From the NCBI GenBank assembly GCA_014964245.1, contig JACVYH010000002.1, positions 1,081,501 to 1,145,500 on the forward strand: DNA of 64,000 bases. Reading direction: 5' to 3'. Position 1 is the first letter of the stretch; each line of letters begins with the position of its first letter. The position numbers and the translations under genes were made by a program. Positions 49,172 through 60,429 of the stretch are shown here, one piece after another. Source of the stretch: Nannizziopsis barbatae. Its lineage: Eukaryota; Ascomycota; Eurotiomycetes; Onygenales; Nannizziopsiaceae. The notes beneath the pieces are model-generated. The model was given only the letters and a program-made list of their open reading frames with translations, was not told the origin of the DNA and did no database searches.

Positions 49172-49581
49172 AGAAAGGAAAAAGTAGCTGGATATTCTAG
49201 TATTCTGTAACTATAATATGATTTCTGATACTAGATACTAGATATCTAATTCTATTATTAAAAAACTAACATTTTAAACACTTTCTATTCTGTAAGTAAT
49301 AAAACTTAAAAAAAATATGAAAGAAAGAGAAATTTAAAAGAAGAGAAAGATTATATACACTTATGAATCATGTAAGAAAGTTCTGAGCTCTAATTCTCTA
49401 ATCTGATTACAGAAATTGCCTGCTATCAGACAGAAATGAGAAGATGATACATTATATAATTAATCATGTTAGAAATATATGTATAAATTTAGAGTATCTA
49501 ATCATTACTTTTTCTTTTTTTCTCAGTCTTAGTTAAGAAAGAATATTTTTTTTTAATCTAGTTAGCTATTTAACAGATTAG

Positions 49582-49656
49582 AGCATAAAAAATACATGTA
49601 TAAGATGAGCTGATATGAATCTGACTATTTAAGAATGTACATGTATTATAATAAAA
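49582..49656 (+). repeat. Dispersed 75-bp repeat, copy 2
   Basis: Gap-free partner of 45,375-45,449. The differences are mainly transitions. Confidence 0.55.
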
Positions 49657-52153
49657 GAAAATGATATTATAATTCTTACAAAACTGTTTATCTATCATAT
49701 TTTCTAATGATTAGTATTTCTAACTAATTTAATAGTAGCTATATTATCATTATCTTATTACATGATTATTACTTTGCTATATATTAGATATGTATTTCAG
49801 AAAAAACATATAAATTATCTACTTCTGATATTTGAAATATATTCAAGAAAAAACATAGCTATTACTAAAGAAGATATTTATAATAAGATCTTAAGTTATA
49901 ACAACTTAGATTAAAGTAATGATAACATATTTTAAAGATAATAATCATGTTATTTATTATGTATAGATAATACATCTAACAGATGATAATTTTTTACAGA
50001 TAGTATAAAAAAATAATTACAGATTTATCATGTGCATTTAGTTTCTTGTAATTAGAAATAATTGAAATTTCATGTAATGAGCTATAAACAGCTGAAAGAC
50101 TAATAATCTTATAAAAATCTGAATTAAAATAAAAAATTAGCAGATTAAGAATATTATCTTGTAAAGTCTTTATTACTAAATAAATAATTAGAAAAATTCA
50201 TGATTTTTATTCATCTTGCATAATAGTTATTCAGTAAGTATTATTATGAAAAAAGAAAATCTTTTTACATATCTGAATTATTAAATTACTGATGTAAGCA
50301 GCTAGCTGATTAAAGTAGTAAATAATAAGCATTCTGCAGTTATTGTATAAATAATAATTCTGGAAAAGAAGAGGAAGAAAAAGAAACTAGTAAGATAGAT
50401 TATCAGAATTTCAAGCTTTTTCATGTTTTTCTGATCTCATAGTTAATAAAAGAGATTTAAAGCTGTGTGAATATCTGTTTCTTAATATTTTTTAAAGTAT
50501 TTCTGATTAAGCTAATTTTATCTTCTAATATCTGCTGCTTATATAAGAGTTAGAGCAGTTGTTTAATCTGATAATTATTTCTGCTAGTTTTTCAGATTTA
50601 ATTTAGATATAACTACATCTATCTGATCTGAATAATTAATACAGAAAAATCAGTAATTCTGATATAAAGAATGTTCTTCAGATCCTAACAATGCTTATAT
50701 TTCTAATTTTCTGATTATTAAGTTTAAATAGTCAAGGCAAACTCTAATCTTTAATACCAGAACTGCTTTTTAAAAATTAGAAAGTAAGAATACTTATTAG
50801 ATATTAGCATAAAAATCATTAATAAAAGAAATGATTACAGATATTTTTAACAGCATGTTAAAAATAAAATTAAGAAATAAAGTACTTGAGAAATTTTTGT
50901 CTTACTATTGAAATTCAGATTAATTTATGAAATTTTTAAGCAAGTTTAATATGCATGATCTGATTTCATGATTATTTAGCATTATGCTATTTTAAGATTA
51001 TTTTTATCATAATGCAATCTTTCTCATTATTACAAGCATAAAAAATATTAAGAATTCTTATTTTTTCTTAATCTGCAAGATTAACATCTGCTTCTGCTAT
51101 AATAAAAATCTTAATAATATGTATAAAATATGCTTCTGCTGCTCAGCTTATTGAAATGCAGTTAAAAACATTAATATGATTAACATTTGCATCAGATTTA
51201 AGTAGCTAGTTAATCATATCTGACTAATCATTTCTAGCAGCTCATGTCAAAGTTATCTGTGCAAGAATATCATCTTTAAACATACTAGATTTATTCTTAA
51301 GTAAATTAATCATGTTAATAATATTATTATTCATGCTTAGAAAAAGTGTGTTTTTCTGAAAAACATTCAGATTTATTTTACTATTTGTGAAATTATATCA
51401 TGTTTTCCAGCTCTTATATATAGATTAAAATGAACTGTTCATCTTAATAAAAATTATAATAATATATTTGCATCAGAAATGTTTAAAAAGACTGTAAGTT
51501 AAAAAAAATACTTGAAACTTTAGTATGATTTTTAATAAAATGAAATCAGTTAACTAGAAATATGTAATCTAAAAATATCTCACATATTATTTTTAACATG
51601 CTGCTGTATTAATTTCTATTAATATACTAAGCTTTGCTAACATAATTATTTATTAAAATAACTGATACTGAGTATATGCAAATGCTTTTAAATCTTAATA
51701 ATATTTCATGATTTTATAATATCTGTATAAGAAGATTAATCTGAATAATGCTAGCTGAATATATAATTCTTTCTGAAATATTTATCTTACTTCAGAAATC
51801 TACTGCTTTATATAATTATCTTAATTAGTCAAGCTTATTATCTGTAGTAGTGAACATTATTTAAAACTTATTTTTACTAATCATTGCATGAATATTATTT
51901 TTCATAGAAATCTTAGAAACTTTTTTTCTTAGTTAAATTTAGCATAAGAATTCTATTTAGCTCATAAGTTAACTGCTTCTGTAAGTAAGGCACTGTTATT
52001 ATTTAATAAAGCTAACTAGATTACAGGTCAAATCTTCTGAATTTAATGACAGAATTAATTACTACTCTAGTAAATGTTTTTACTGCTCAGGGGGGTAATT
52101 AATCAGTTATAGCAGTAGTAATTACTGTAGTAACAGAGTTTAAGATTATTATA
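49657..52153. other. AT-rich decayed DNA up to the LINE insertion
   Basis: No intact gene. A GGGGGG run near 52,090 is notable because G runs are almost absent from the surrounding decayed DNA. The LINE inserts at 52,154. Confidence 0.45.
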
Positions 52154-52167
52154 GCAGCTGGACTTTT
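52154..52167 (+). repeat. Target-site duplication at the LINE 3' end
   Basis: GCAGCTGGACTTTT occurs here and at 59,902-59,915. The first 10 bases are unambiguous; the last four T's merge with the poly(A) tail, read as T on this strand. It defines the insertion precisely. Confidence 0.93.
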
Positions 52168-52189
52168 TTTTTTTTTTTTTTTTTTTTTT
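52164..52189 (-). other. Poly(A) tail of the full-length LINE
   Basis: 26 T's on + equal the 3' A-tail on -. The tail follows GAATAA directly, so an AATAAA-like signal abuts it, as in the truncated copy at 9.48 kb. Confidence 0.9.
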
Positions 52190-52206
52190 ATTCATTATAG
52201 TCTTAT

Positions 52207-52243
52207 GTAGTCTGTGACTAAGAAGACTACCTGCTTAAACAGG
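52207..52243 (-). other. Terminal stem-loops of the LINE 3' end
   Basis: GTAGTCT/AGACTAC (52,207-52,230) and CCTG/CAGG (52,230-52,243) pair as two adjacent hairpins next to the tail, as in the truncated copy at 9,410-9,446. A likely recognition structure for the element's own reverse transcriptase (inference). Confidence 0.55.
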
Positions 52244-52345
52244 ATTTACTAACTATTACATACATTTAAATATAAGGAAATTACAAATAAACTAGGCAAA
52301 TGAAATGTCTCCCCTCCTCAGGAATGAAAATACAGCTTTTTTATC

Positions 52346-52764
52346 TCCGGGCATAGAGGCCCCGGGAGCTAGGCCCCGGAGCGAGATCTTTGAAGCCCGG
52401 AGCGAGATTTTTTAGGGGCTACTCCGGGCATCTGATGCCCGGAGCAGTGCCCAGATTGAAAGGTGTCCCAAAACCATTTTTGAGACAGGTTGTCGCGGGT
52501 ATTTTCTCCGGGTAGTGGAGCCCCGGAGCTAGGCCCCGGAGCGAGATTTTTGACCCCCGGAGCGAGATTTTTTAGGGGCTACTCCGGGCATCTGATGCCC
52601 GGAGCAGCGCACAGCTTGAAAGGTGTCCCAAAACCATTTTTGAGACAGGTTGTCGCGGGTGTTTTCTCCGGGTAGTGGAGCCCCGGAGCTAGGCCCCGGA
52701 GCGAGATTTTTGACCCCCGGAGCGAGATTTTTTAGGGGTGGCTCCGGGCATGCATGCCCGGAGC
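52346..52764 (-). repeat. CpG-rich 160-bp tandem array with hairpins in the LINE 3' UTR
   Basis: Units start at 52,346, 52,506 and 52,666; AGCGAGATTTTTTAGGGG recurs at 52,401, 52,561 and 52,721, exactly 160 bp apart. The last unit is partial (99 bp). Each holds a strong inverted repeat: CTCCGGGCAT/ATGCCCGGAG with a 3-nt loop at 52,422-52,444 and 52,582-52,604, and a perfect 24-bp palindrome at 52,741-52,764. GAGCTAGGCCCCGGAG blocks and a GTTGTCGCGGGT segment are also repeated. A 160-bp unit is not a multiple of 3, and the open frames through it on both strands (52,490-52,675 and 52,529-52,789) are by-products of its G/C richness. Confidence 0.9.
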
Positions 52765-52823
52765 AAAATTGAGGTTGGAAATATTCCAAAGTACGCTTGA
52801 AAAGTGAACATTATCAGTCTGTT

Positions 52824-55800
52824 TTAGGCTTGTAAAATCCACTCTCGGGTAGCAATTCTTGTTTCTTTTAGGTAAGAAATTAGGAATTTGAGCCCTAACT
52901 CAGTCTGGAAGAGTAGCTTTAATGAGAGCAAGGGAATATCCAATTCTTTTTGAATTTTTCTTCTTTTTTCCTGTTGATTTTGGCACTCAATTAATAAATG
53001 CTCAGGGTTTTCCTTTAACTGGCAATTTAGGCAAATATCAGTTGAATAATCAGGTAATCTTTTTAAATAGGATCTGAAGTATCCATGCCCAAGCTTTAAC
53101 TGAGTGATAGTAGACCAGATTCCTTTAGGGATTTTTAATCTGGAAGCCTTCCATTTGATTCTTAAATCAAACTGAGCATAATTACTATTCTCATTTTCCT
53201 TATTAAAGATTTCTTCATGCCATTCAATTAAAGCTTGCTCATGAATTTTCCTCTTAATAAAAGAATGAGAAATATATTTCTCTGGAAAGATATCTTTTAA
53301 TTGAGTAGCTTTTTTTGCTGCTTTATCAGCTTCCTCATTTCCATGAATTCCCACATGAGCTGGCACCCAGTGTAAGTGGAATTTAATATTAATAAATTTC
53401 TGATCTTTTAGAAGATTTCTTATGAAATTTATATAATATAAGCCAGGTTTCAGGTTATTTTTCTCTAGTCTTTGGAGTGCAGCTTGACTATCTGAGAAGA
53501 TCCAGATTTCTGAGATAATTTCAGATTCAGAAACTATCTGACTAGCTTTTTAAAAAGCTTTTTGAATAGCAAATAATTCAGCATCAAAAACTTCCATATG
53601 CTTGCCCAGATTCCAGGAATATCTCATGTTTTCCTGAGAGACATAGATTCCCGCACCTGCATTTTCATTTTCGGATTTAGAACCATCTGAATAAATAACT
53701 AGATTATTTAATGGTAGGTTTTTTATCAGTTCCAGATGTTTTTTCTTAGAATCCAACTGCAATTCCTGATCAGATTCTGGGATATCTTTTATTTGAAAAT
53801 CAATTAAATCAGATAAATTGAAATACCAGGGTGCATTCCATTTGATTTGGATTTTTTCTGATTTTAAAGAAGGCAGTTGTTCTGAAATTAGAGAGCATAA
53901 TCTGAAAACCTGAGAGGGAAATCTCTTAATTTTCTTGGATTTTTTCCTCTTTTTCTTGCTTGGTGTTTGCTCAACCTGCTGGATATTATATTCAGATTGA
54001 TTCCAATCCAGAAATTTTCTCCAGTCTAATTCAATGCCATTTGAATAAGGTGGAAAGCTTGAAGAGACCCGTTTCCTAATCACATGATTTTTTGAGATTT
54101 TTAGAAGTCTGGCAGCATAATTTCTGCAAATTCTATTAAATCTCACTTTCACTGGTGGAATAGAAGCTTCAATTTGCATAGCATAAACTGGAGAAGTCTT
54201 AAAAGCTCCTAGAATCTTTCTAAGAGCTTTATTCTGCATTTTCTCATATTTATCTAGCAGATATTTTTGATTATTCCATCAAATTGGAACACCATAATCT
54301 GCAACTGAGGTTATGCAAGCAATATAAAGTTGTCTCATTGCCTGAAAATTCAAGCCTTTTTCAGTATTTGAAAGTCTTAATAATTGATTTAAGACTCTCT
54401 CTGCAGCTGTAATCTTAATTTCTACATGTCTTTTAAAAGAGAGCTTGGAATCTAACCAAATTCCTAGCCATCTCACTAGATCTTTTGGTTTAAATTCAAG
54501 ATTTTGATCTGGAATTTGAACTTTGTCCTTTTCTGAGTATTTAGAAAAATGAATAAGTTCAGTTTTTTCCATATCAAATTGAATTACCTCAGATTCTTGC
54601 CTTTCTAGCATGATTTTCAAAGCTTTATTTAGCAGCTGACAATTTTCCTCAATTGAAGAAGTAGTAGCTATTAAACCAGTATCATCAATATAGCTTGGAA
54701 TTCTTATTTTCTTTAGAATTTCATGATCTTTATTCTGAAATAAAAGAATAGTATAAATTGAATATAAGATTGGAGAAAGTGGAGAGCCTTGGGGAATTCC
54801 AATATTAATAATATTAGAATCTTTTTGTCTTTCCCCATCAAAAATTAGGCTAATTTTTCTAGTTTGCATAAACCAGAAAATTCATTTAATTAATGATTCA
54901 GGCATCTTTAGATCTGCTAAAATCTTAAGCAATCTATTTGCAGAAACATAATCAAAAGCTCCCTTAATATCAATAAATAAAGCTGATGTTTTCAGCTTAT
55001 TTGCCTTAGCTAATTGAACATCATGCACCAGGCTTAGTGCCGCATCCACTGCACCAAATTGCTTTTTACCTCCTAACTGATCAAAATATAATAATTCAGT
55101 TGTAGAGGCCCAGAATGAGAGTCTATTTGCAATGATTCTCTCCATCACTTTGCCTAAACAATTCAACAGTGAGATAATGTGGTAGGATTTTGGAATGGAA
55201 GGATTTCTATTTGGTTTTTTTAAAACCACTCCCATAGCTTCTCTCCAGATATGTGGGTGATAGCCTGTTTGAAATAAAGCCTGATATAACCTAAAAAATC
55301 TATTCTTTAAAACTGGATAGATTTTTTGAAGTATATAAAATGAAATGCCATCTGGGCCCGCGGCACTTGTTTTAGAACCAGAGAAAATAGCTTTTTTAAT
55401 TTCAGTTTCAGTTAAATCTGGCCATTCCCATTCTGAATTCTGAGAAGTTGATTGTAATTCATTCCAGTTAAATTCAGGATAATTTGGAGGTTTTCTAAAA
55501 AGAGTTTTAATACAAGCATTGCATTTTTCCTCAAAGGAAATAGCAGGTTTTAGCTCATTATTCTCATTTAAGAAATTAAGAATAGGAGTTTTTTCCACCC
55601 TGTTATTTTTGGTGTACTTATATGCTTTAAAAATCTCTTTTCCTTCTGAATTTTCAAGAAAATCATTCCAATGAGTAGCTTTAGCTTTTTTAATTGAGGA
55701 GAAATAATCATTTCTTTGCTCAGAAAATTCCTCATAAGTGAGATTATCAGCTTTATAATCTCTAAAAGCTTTGGCCATTCTTTTTCTCTTTATTTTTAAA

Positions 55801-56777
55801 TCTGAATTCCACCATGATTTAGATCTTTCCATGATTTTCTTCTTAGGAATGCTTTCATTTACACAGGTTTGAATTAAATCTGTCAGCATTTTTGCTTCAT
55901 GTTCCAAGGCTTCATGAGTTTTAAAGACAGTTGACCATTCATACATTGCACTGTTAATTTTCTGAATAAGAAGATCATTTAGTTTTTTCCAATCTGCTTT
56001 CTCAAAGTTATAGAGATTGGAATGCAATGGATTTTCTACTAAATTCTCCTCATCTAATTCAATTGTAAATTGAATGATTTCATGATCTGAGCCTGAATGA
56101 AGCTCAGAATCAATCCACCAGTTCACTGATTTATCAGTTAAATCAGAGGAAATAAATGATAAGTCAATAATAGATTTTTGCTGTAGATTTGGCCGGTGAA
56201 ATGTCTCAATATCTTCTGAATTTATCAGTTCATAATTCAAAGATTCCAGCCAATCTACCAGCTTTTCAGCTCTTAATGAGGTTGTAATTAAGGAATTCCA
56301 CCAGGGATGATGAGCATTAAAATCCCCTGCTAGAATTGTATTTTTCTTAATGTTTAAGTTAATTAGATCTCTTTCCACAGTCCAGAGATTATCATTTTCA
56401 GCCAGTGATTTTTCATTATAGATATTAATCAGTTTTAAAGTATTAAACTGATTATTTTTATCTTGAATATCTAGAATGATTAAATCATTGCTTGAAATAA
56501 TATCAGATCTTAAGCAAGCTTGAAATCTAGATAATTTTCTTGCAAAAACAGCTACTCTAGATCTTAAAGTCTTATCTTCAGGTAAGATGCAAAAATAAGA
56601 GCTATGAGAAATAGTAAAGCTATTATCTGAACTGATCCAGGGTTCTTGAAATAGAATAAAATCAATTTTATTCTCATTTCCAATATCTAAACAGGTGTGC
56701 ATTGCCATTTGATTTCTATTCACATTATTCTGAAGAAATGTGATTTTTGAAGAATTACTTAGTTGTTTTTCTACCAT
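52824..56777 (-). pseudogene. LINE ORF2: endonuclease, reverse transcriptase and RNase H with three in-frame stops
   Basis: The protein nicks target DNA and copies the element RNA at the nick. The ATG at 56,775-56,777 overlaps the ORF1 stop. Read through, it has 1,317 codons in one frame. Endonuclease: QEPW (about residue 44), GDFNAHH (151-157), SDH (230-232). Reverse transcriptase: SAAGPDGISF (471), D603 in FIDIKGAFD, GIPQGSPLSP (660), YIDD (696-699), WLGIWLD. RNase H: D1031 (YSDGS), E1067 (DAEL), D1096 (SDSQ), D1151 (NEEAD). C-terminal zinc motif C1249-x2-C1252-x7-H1260-x4-C1265. Stops: TGA at 54,882-54,884 (codon 632), TGA at 54,279-54,281 (833) and TAA at 53,550-53,552 (1,076). The two TGAs sit where related proteins commonly have Trp, so TGG to TGA is likely. 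Catalytic residues are intact, so inactivation is recent. Confidence 0.93.
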
Positions 56778-58339
56778 GGAGAAGGAGTTGAGGGAATTTG
56801 AATTTCAATTCTTTTTCCATTGGTTTGAGTTCTCCTTTCTTCTTCAGAGTCAGATTCTCTAGTTCTTTTAAGATCTTGTTTAGATTTAGATCTTAAAATC
56901 ATCTTTGATTTAGCAGATTTAACTGGAGTCCAGTTTTCCTCTTCTGAATGAATGGAAATCAGCTCATTTTGAAGCTGAGTTTGGCTTTGATTTTGATTTA
57001 ATTCCTCAGCTGGAGAAATATCATTTTGTTTTTTCTTTTGTTTTTGATTTTGATTTTGATTTGATTTTTCTCCAGCTTTCTGACTAGATTTCTGCATAGT
57101 AGATTTTGGCTTGTAAAAGATACAATTAGTGCTTGCGGCCTCATGATTTTCATCATAATTTGCACATTTCTTCTGAGAATGGGAGCATAATTTGCCTTGA
57201 ATCTCACAAATTATACACTTATGCTCAGAAGTTGAATGATTTTCTGCGCAAATGCCACACTTTGTATTTCTTTTATAATTCCATGAGATATGATCATAAA
57301 GTTGACAATTATGACACTGAGTCATGGATTTGAACCTGTTCTTTGCTGAATTAAATTCAGAAACTCTTAAAGAAAGTCCAGCAATTGAGATGATTTTCAA
57401 TTTTTTAGCTTGTTTAATTGATTTTATAAAAAATAAAGCAGAAGCATGAGATTTTTCTGCTCTATTTTCTTTAGATGAGAGCTAAATTGGTTGTTTTTTT
57501 AGAGAAATATTATTAAATATTTCAGCTTCAGATTTAAGAAGTTCTAGTCCATTTTCCCCATTAAAAATTTCAGTGAGAATGCCGTGAACTACAAAACCTC
57601 CCCATTTCTGATCATTATGAACAGCTGTTTTTTCAAATGAGATTTGAGTGAATTCCTCTAAAGCTTTTTGCCAAATTATCTGATATTCTTTTAGAAAATC
57701 AGCTGTGAAATCAGGTGTTGTGGCAAAAATCAGAGAAAAACCTCTGAAAGATTTGGAAATTGAAGAAATAACTGGCTTGGTAGTTAATTTCTCCTGAATG
57801 AAAGTATCATTTAACTTGTTGCGAATTTGAAAGGCTTGAGAATGAATTTTCTCAGCTATTTCAGCTGTAGTTGGAAAAAGTAGTCTTTTTTCCAAATGAC
57901 TTTTTGATTGAGAAGTTTTGAGAGCATTAGCAGTTGAATTTGAATTTGAATTTGAATTTGTTTTAGCGGCAATATTTGCCCATGTTTTTTGAGTATTTTT
58001 GGAATTTTTTGGGTTTTTTTCGGTATTTTTTTGCGGGTTTTCCATGGGATTTTCTTGATTTTTTTGATTTTTTTGATTTTTTGATTTTTCCAAATCCTGA
58101 ATTTGCTTTTCCATTTTTTGCAAGGCAGATTCCTCATTTCCAATTTCAAAACAAGTTAAATCCTTTTCTTTTTCAAAGAATAAAATCTTGTTAAGACTGA
58201 GAATACAAGAATTTAGTTCTTTTTGAATAAGAGGATGATTTTCAATTTGACAAGCATTTCCAAGTATTTTTAGAGCTTGTTTAAGCTCAGAAGAATTCAT
58301 TCCAGCAGGAATAGCCTCAGATGAAGAAGACTCAGCCAT
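56771..58339 (-). pseudogene. LINE ORF1: gag-like RNA-binding protein with zinc knuckles, one in-frame stop
   Basis: The frame runs 522 codons from the ATG at 58,337-58,339 (MAESSSSEAIPAG) to TAG at 56,771, broken once by TAG at 57,482-57,484 (codon 286). ORF1 proteins of such LINEs coat the element RNA. Residues 83-116 are a Lys/Asn/Gln-rich low-complexity stretch, and 128-135 an Asn-Ser repeat (TTTGAA microsatellite on +). The C-terminal half has three Cys/His clusters: C342-x2-C345-x4-H350, then Tyr355 where a Cys is expected; C361-x2-C364-x3-H368 followed by C375; and C375-x2-C378, C385, C392, H399, C406, with Tyr395 in a probable Cys position. The changes (Cys to Tyr, Gly to Asp or Glu near the knuckles) fit G-to-A on the coding strand. 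The tail is basic and Ser-rich. It overlaps ORF2 by 7 nt. Confidence 0.88.
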
Positions 58340-59901
58340 AACTGCTTAGAAAGTGAAATTTTTGCCTCCACTGATAGAAATTTCAAAAAACTAACCCTAT
58401 TTTTTTGAGGAGAAAATAGGAAACTAATGTGGATTTTTGTTTAGAACTACCCACTGAAAACAAACTGAGATTTTGTTCCCACCTGAATAAATTCAGGCAT
58501 TTGCTCAGTTATCTCAGAAACGCGGATAGGGAAGAAAAGAAAATTAGATTAAGAAAGCTTTAGAAAGCAGACTTAATAGTGATTTTTGAAGAGAATCACC
58601 TGAACTAGCTTACTTCTTTATGTGGAAAGTAGCAAAAACCTCTCTAATTTCAAGCAGGTGGAATTCCTGAATGAATTAGTATTAAATCTACTGAAAGTGG
58701 GTAAATGTGCAAGATTTTCCTGTTTTATCTGAGGAGTCAAAAACAGGAAAAAAGCCACTCTCTTATTTTTGAGTAGAACAAGAAAACTTTGCAATTCTTT
58801 TAGAGAACGACTATCCCCAAAGAAAAGCAACTCAGCTTTAGTTTGACCTAAGCCTACAGTCCTTTATCAAATCTAAATATTCAAAGAATAAATAGATTTA
58901 AAATTCTAACTGCGGAAAAGCTGGAAATACCACTATGGCATGCAGTGGAAAGTCTTATTCTTTAGTGATAGTTGCACCAGGAAACAGTATGCAGTAACAC
59001 CTATAATGAGGCAGTCTTAACTATCACTGTCTGATAGCTGCAGGGGCCTTGATGACACAGCTAAGCCATCAGATATTAAGCTGTCTGGGTCTGCCGGGGG
59101 AAGGAGTTGGAAATCAGTTGATATCTCTGTGAGTTTTGGAGATATGCAAATTTCATGAATTGTAGGTGAATGTTCGTGTTGTTGCGAGTATTTTGGTATA
59201 GTTTTCGTTTGATTTGGTTAAGAGTTGATTGAGGTGTTGAGAAAAAGGAGGTGAGAGTAGTAAATGGCAGGATCAAAAGCAGACTGTACTCTTCAAGTTC
59301 TTAAGATATTTGAAATCTGAGATTTGCTGGTTGTTCATCTCAGTTTTTCAAACAATATGGTATATTTGACAATTTGGTAGCTTGCTTATTGGTAGGGGGG
59401 TGAGGTTGCGGGTAGTAGGGTATAGTTCATTCTTTGTGAATTTGATGTGGTGTGGTAGATATAAGGTTTGAAATAAGCTTTAAATAAGCTTAAGTCAACC
59501 TCAGGAGCTTGAGTGTTGTTATTTGAGACTTAGTCAGCCTTGCCAAGCTCACACCTCAAATTTTCACAAGAGCTTTTCACGGCCATGTTTTTCACCACAG
59601 CTGAATGAGCAGTGTTCATGGGAGGATAAAAATTAGAGAAAGATTTGAATGTAATAAAAGAAGGAATTCCTGAAAATTTGGAGTTTGCACTCCTTGTGAT
59701 TGTGGAGATTTCACACCAAATGTGATGTTTTCAGTCAAAGGCCCGCGACACCTTATTTCTCGCGATATCCCAACCAGTTTTGATTGAATTTCGTTGAAAT
59801 TTTCACAGTTTGATAAGAAAAAGAGGAGCTTTCGAATGGATATCTTTTCGTTCAGTTTGGACAAAAATTGGCCATGTTTTGGGAATCCGTCTGACGAGCT
59901 C
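58340..59901 (-). promoter_or_regulatory. LINE 5' UTR (internal promoter expected)
   Basis: About 1.56 kb from the element 5' end (begins GAGCTCGTCAGACGG on -) to the ORF1 ATG. Full-length LINEs carry their promoter inside the 5' UTR; I see no specific promoter motif to name. The first 200 bp keep several CpGs. A G-run cluster on + (59,391-59,420) is C-rich in the transcript. Open frames of 66-82 codons here (58,618-58,830, 59,076-59,276 and 59,616-59,864 on -) show no conserved features and are not annotated as genes. Confidence 0.6.
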
Positions 59902-59915
59902 GCAGCTGGACTTTT
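59902..59915 (+). repeat. Target-site duplication at the LINE 5' end
   Basis: Second copy of GCAGCTGGACTTTT, followed by the AT-rich host DNA. Confidence 0.93.
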
Positions 59916-60372
59916 ATGATTATATCATTTTCAAATATTAGTAAAGCTGAAGAAAGAACATTAGAAATTAATTTAATTATAAAGAAAAATTAATATTAAA
60001 TGAATCTGATGCTTTGAGATGAAAGATTAATCTAGATTAATAAATACTTAACTGATTAATTATACATATTGAATTTTCTTATTATATGAAGTATAAAGTA
60101 ATTAAAGCTTAGTTAGTTTTTTATGTCAGCAGATTCATATTATAAGATCTTGAAGAAAATATTAGTTAAGTTAAATCATTAATCAGAATAAGAGTAATAT
60201 GAGAGGCATGAATAATTATAAGCTGACTAAATTATTTAAGTATCTTGAAACTTCTAAATGTATTCTATATCTTCATGCTATAATAAATAGTTATTTAAAT
60301 GTTCTTAGTCAGCATGTTGTAATATTATAAGATATTTATATTAGAAAGCAGCAGAAATGAGAAAATAGCATG

Positions 60373-60429
60373 AACATGATGATAATAATCAGTATTAATA
60401 GATATTATCAGAAGATATAAATGAATTTG
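60373..60429 (+). repeat. Dispersed repeat of about 55 bp, copy 2
   Basis: Partner of 45,779-45,831, sharing TTAATAGATATTATCAGAA. Confidence 0.5.

Larger units (their letters stand above)
52168..59901 (-). mobile_element. Full-length LINE (non-LTR retrotransposon) with ORF1 and ORF2
   Basis: The element runs 5' to 3' on the - strand from 59,901 to the poly(A) tail, about 7.7 kb, bounded by a 14-bp target-site duplication. Order: 5' UTR of about 1.56 kb; ORF1 (gag-like with zinc knuckles); ORF2 (apurinic-type endonuclease, reverse transcriptase, RNase H, C-terminal CCHC); a 3' UTR with three CpG-rich 160-bp-type units; and terminal stem-loops. This architecture matches the Tad1/I-like LINE groups of fungi. 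Four in-frame stops (one in ORF1, three in ORF2), no frameshifts and retained catalytic residues indicate a recent insertion that has since acquired point mutations. GC content is well above that of the flanks. Confidence 0.95.

Noticed and set aside
52164..52189. Poly-T as a terminator
   Set aside because: It is the complement of the LINE poly(A) tail, bounded by the target-site duplication.
52490..52789. Open frames on both strands in the LINE 3' UTR array
   Set aside because: Low stop frequency comes from G/C richness. The 160-bp unit is not a multiple of three, so no protein repeat is maintained.
52824..56777. Codon reassignment (TGA or TAA read as sense) instead of decay
   Set aside because: All three stop codons occur at former Trp, Gln or Arg positions in the fossils, and catalytic or zinc-binding residues are lost alongside them. 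LINE ORFs end in ordinary TAA and TAG.
57133..57333. 66-codon frame on + across LINE ORF1
   Set aside because: Antisense shadow of the zinc-knuckle region. The frames at 56,998-57,207, 57,856-58,149 and 57,976-58,194 are likewise shadows of ORF1.
58618..59864. Three short - strand frames in the LINE 5' UTR
   Set aside because: No conserved motif, no relation to ORF1 or ORF2, and lengths expected by chance at this composition.
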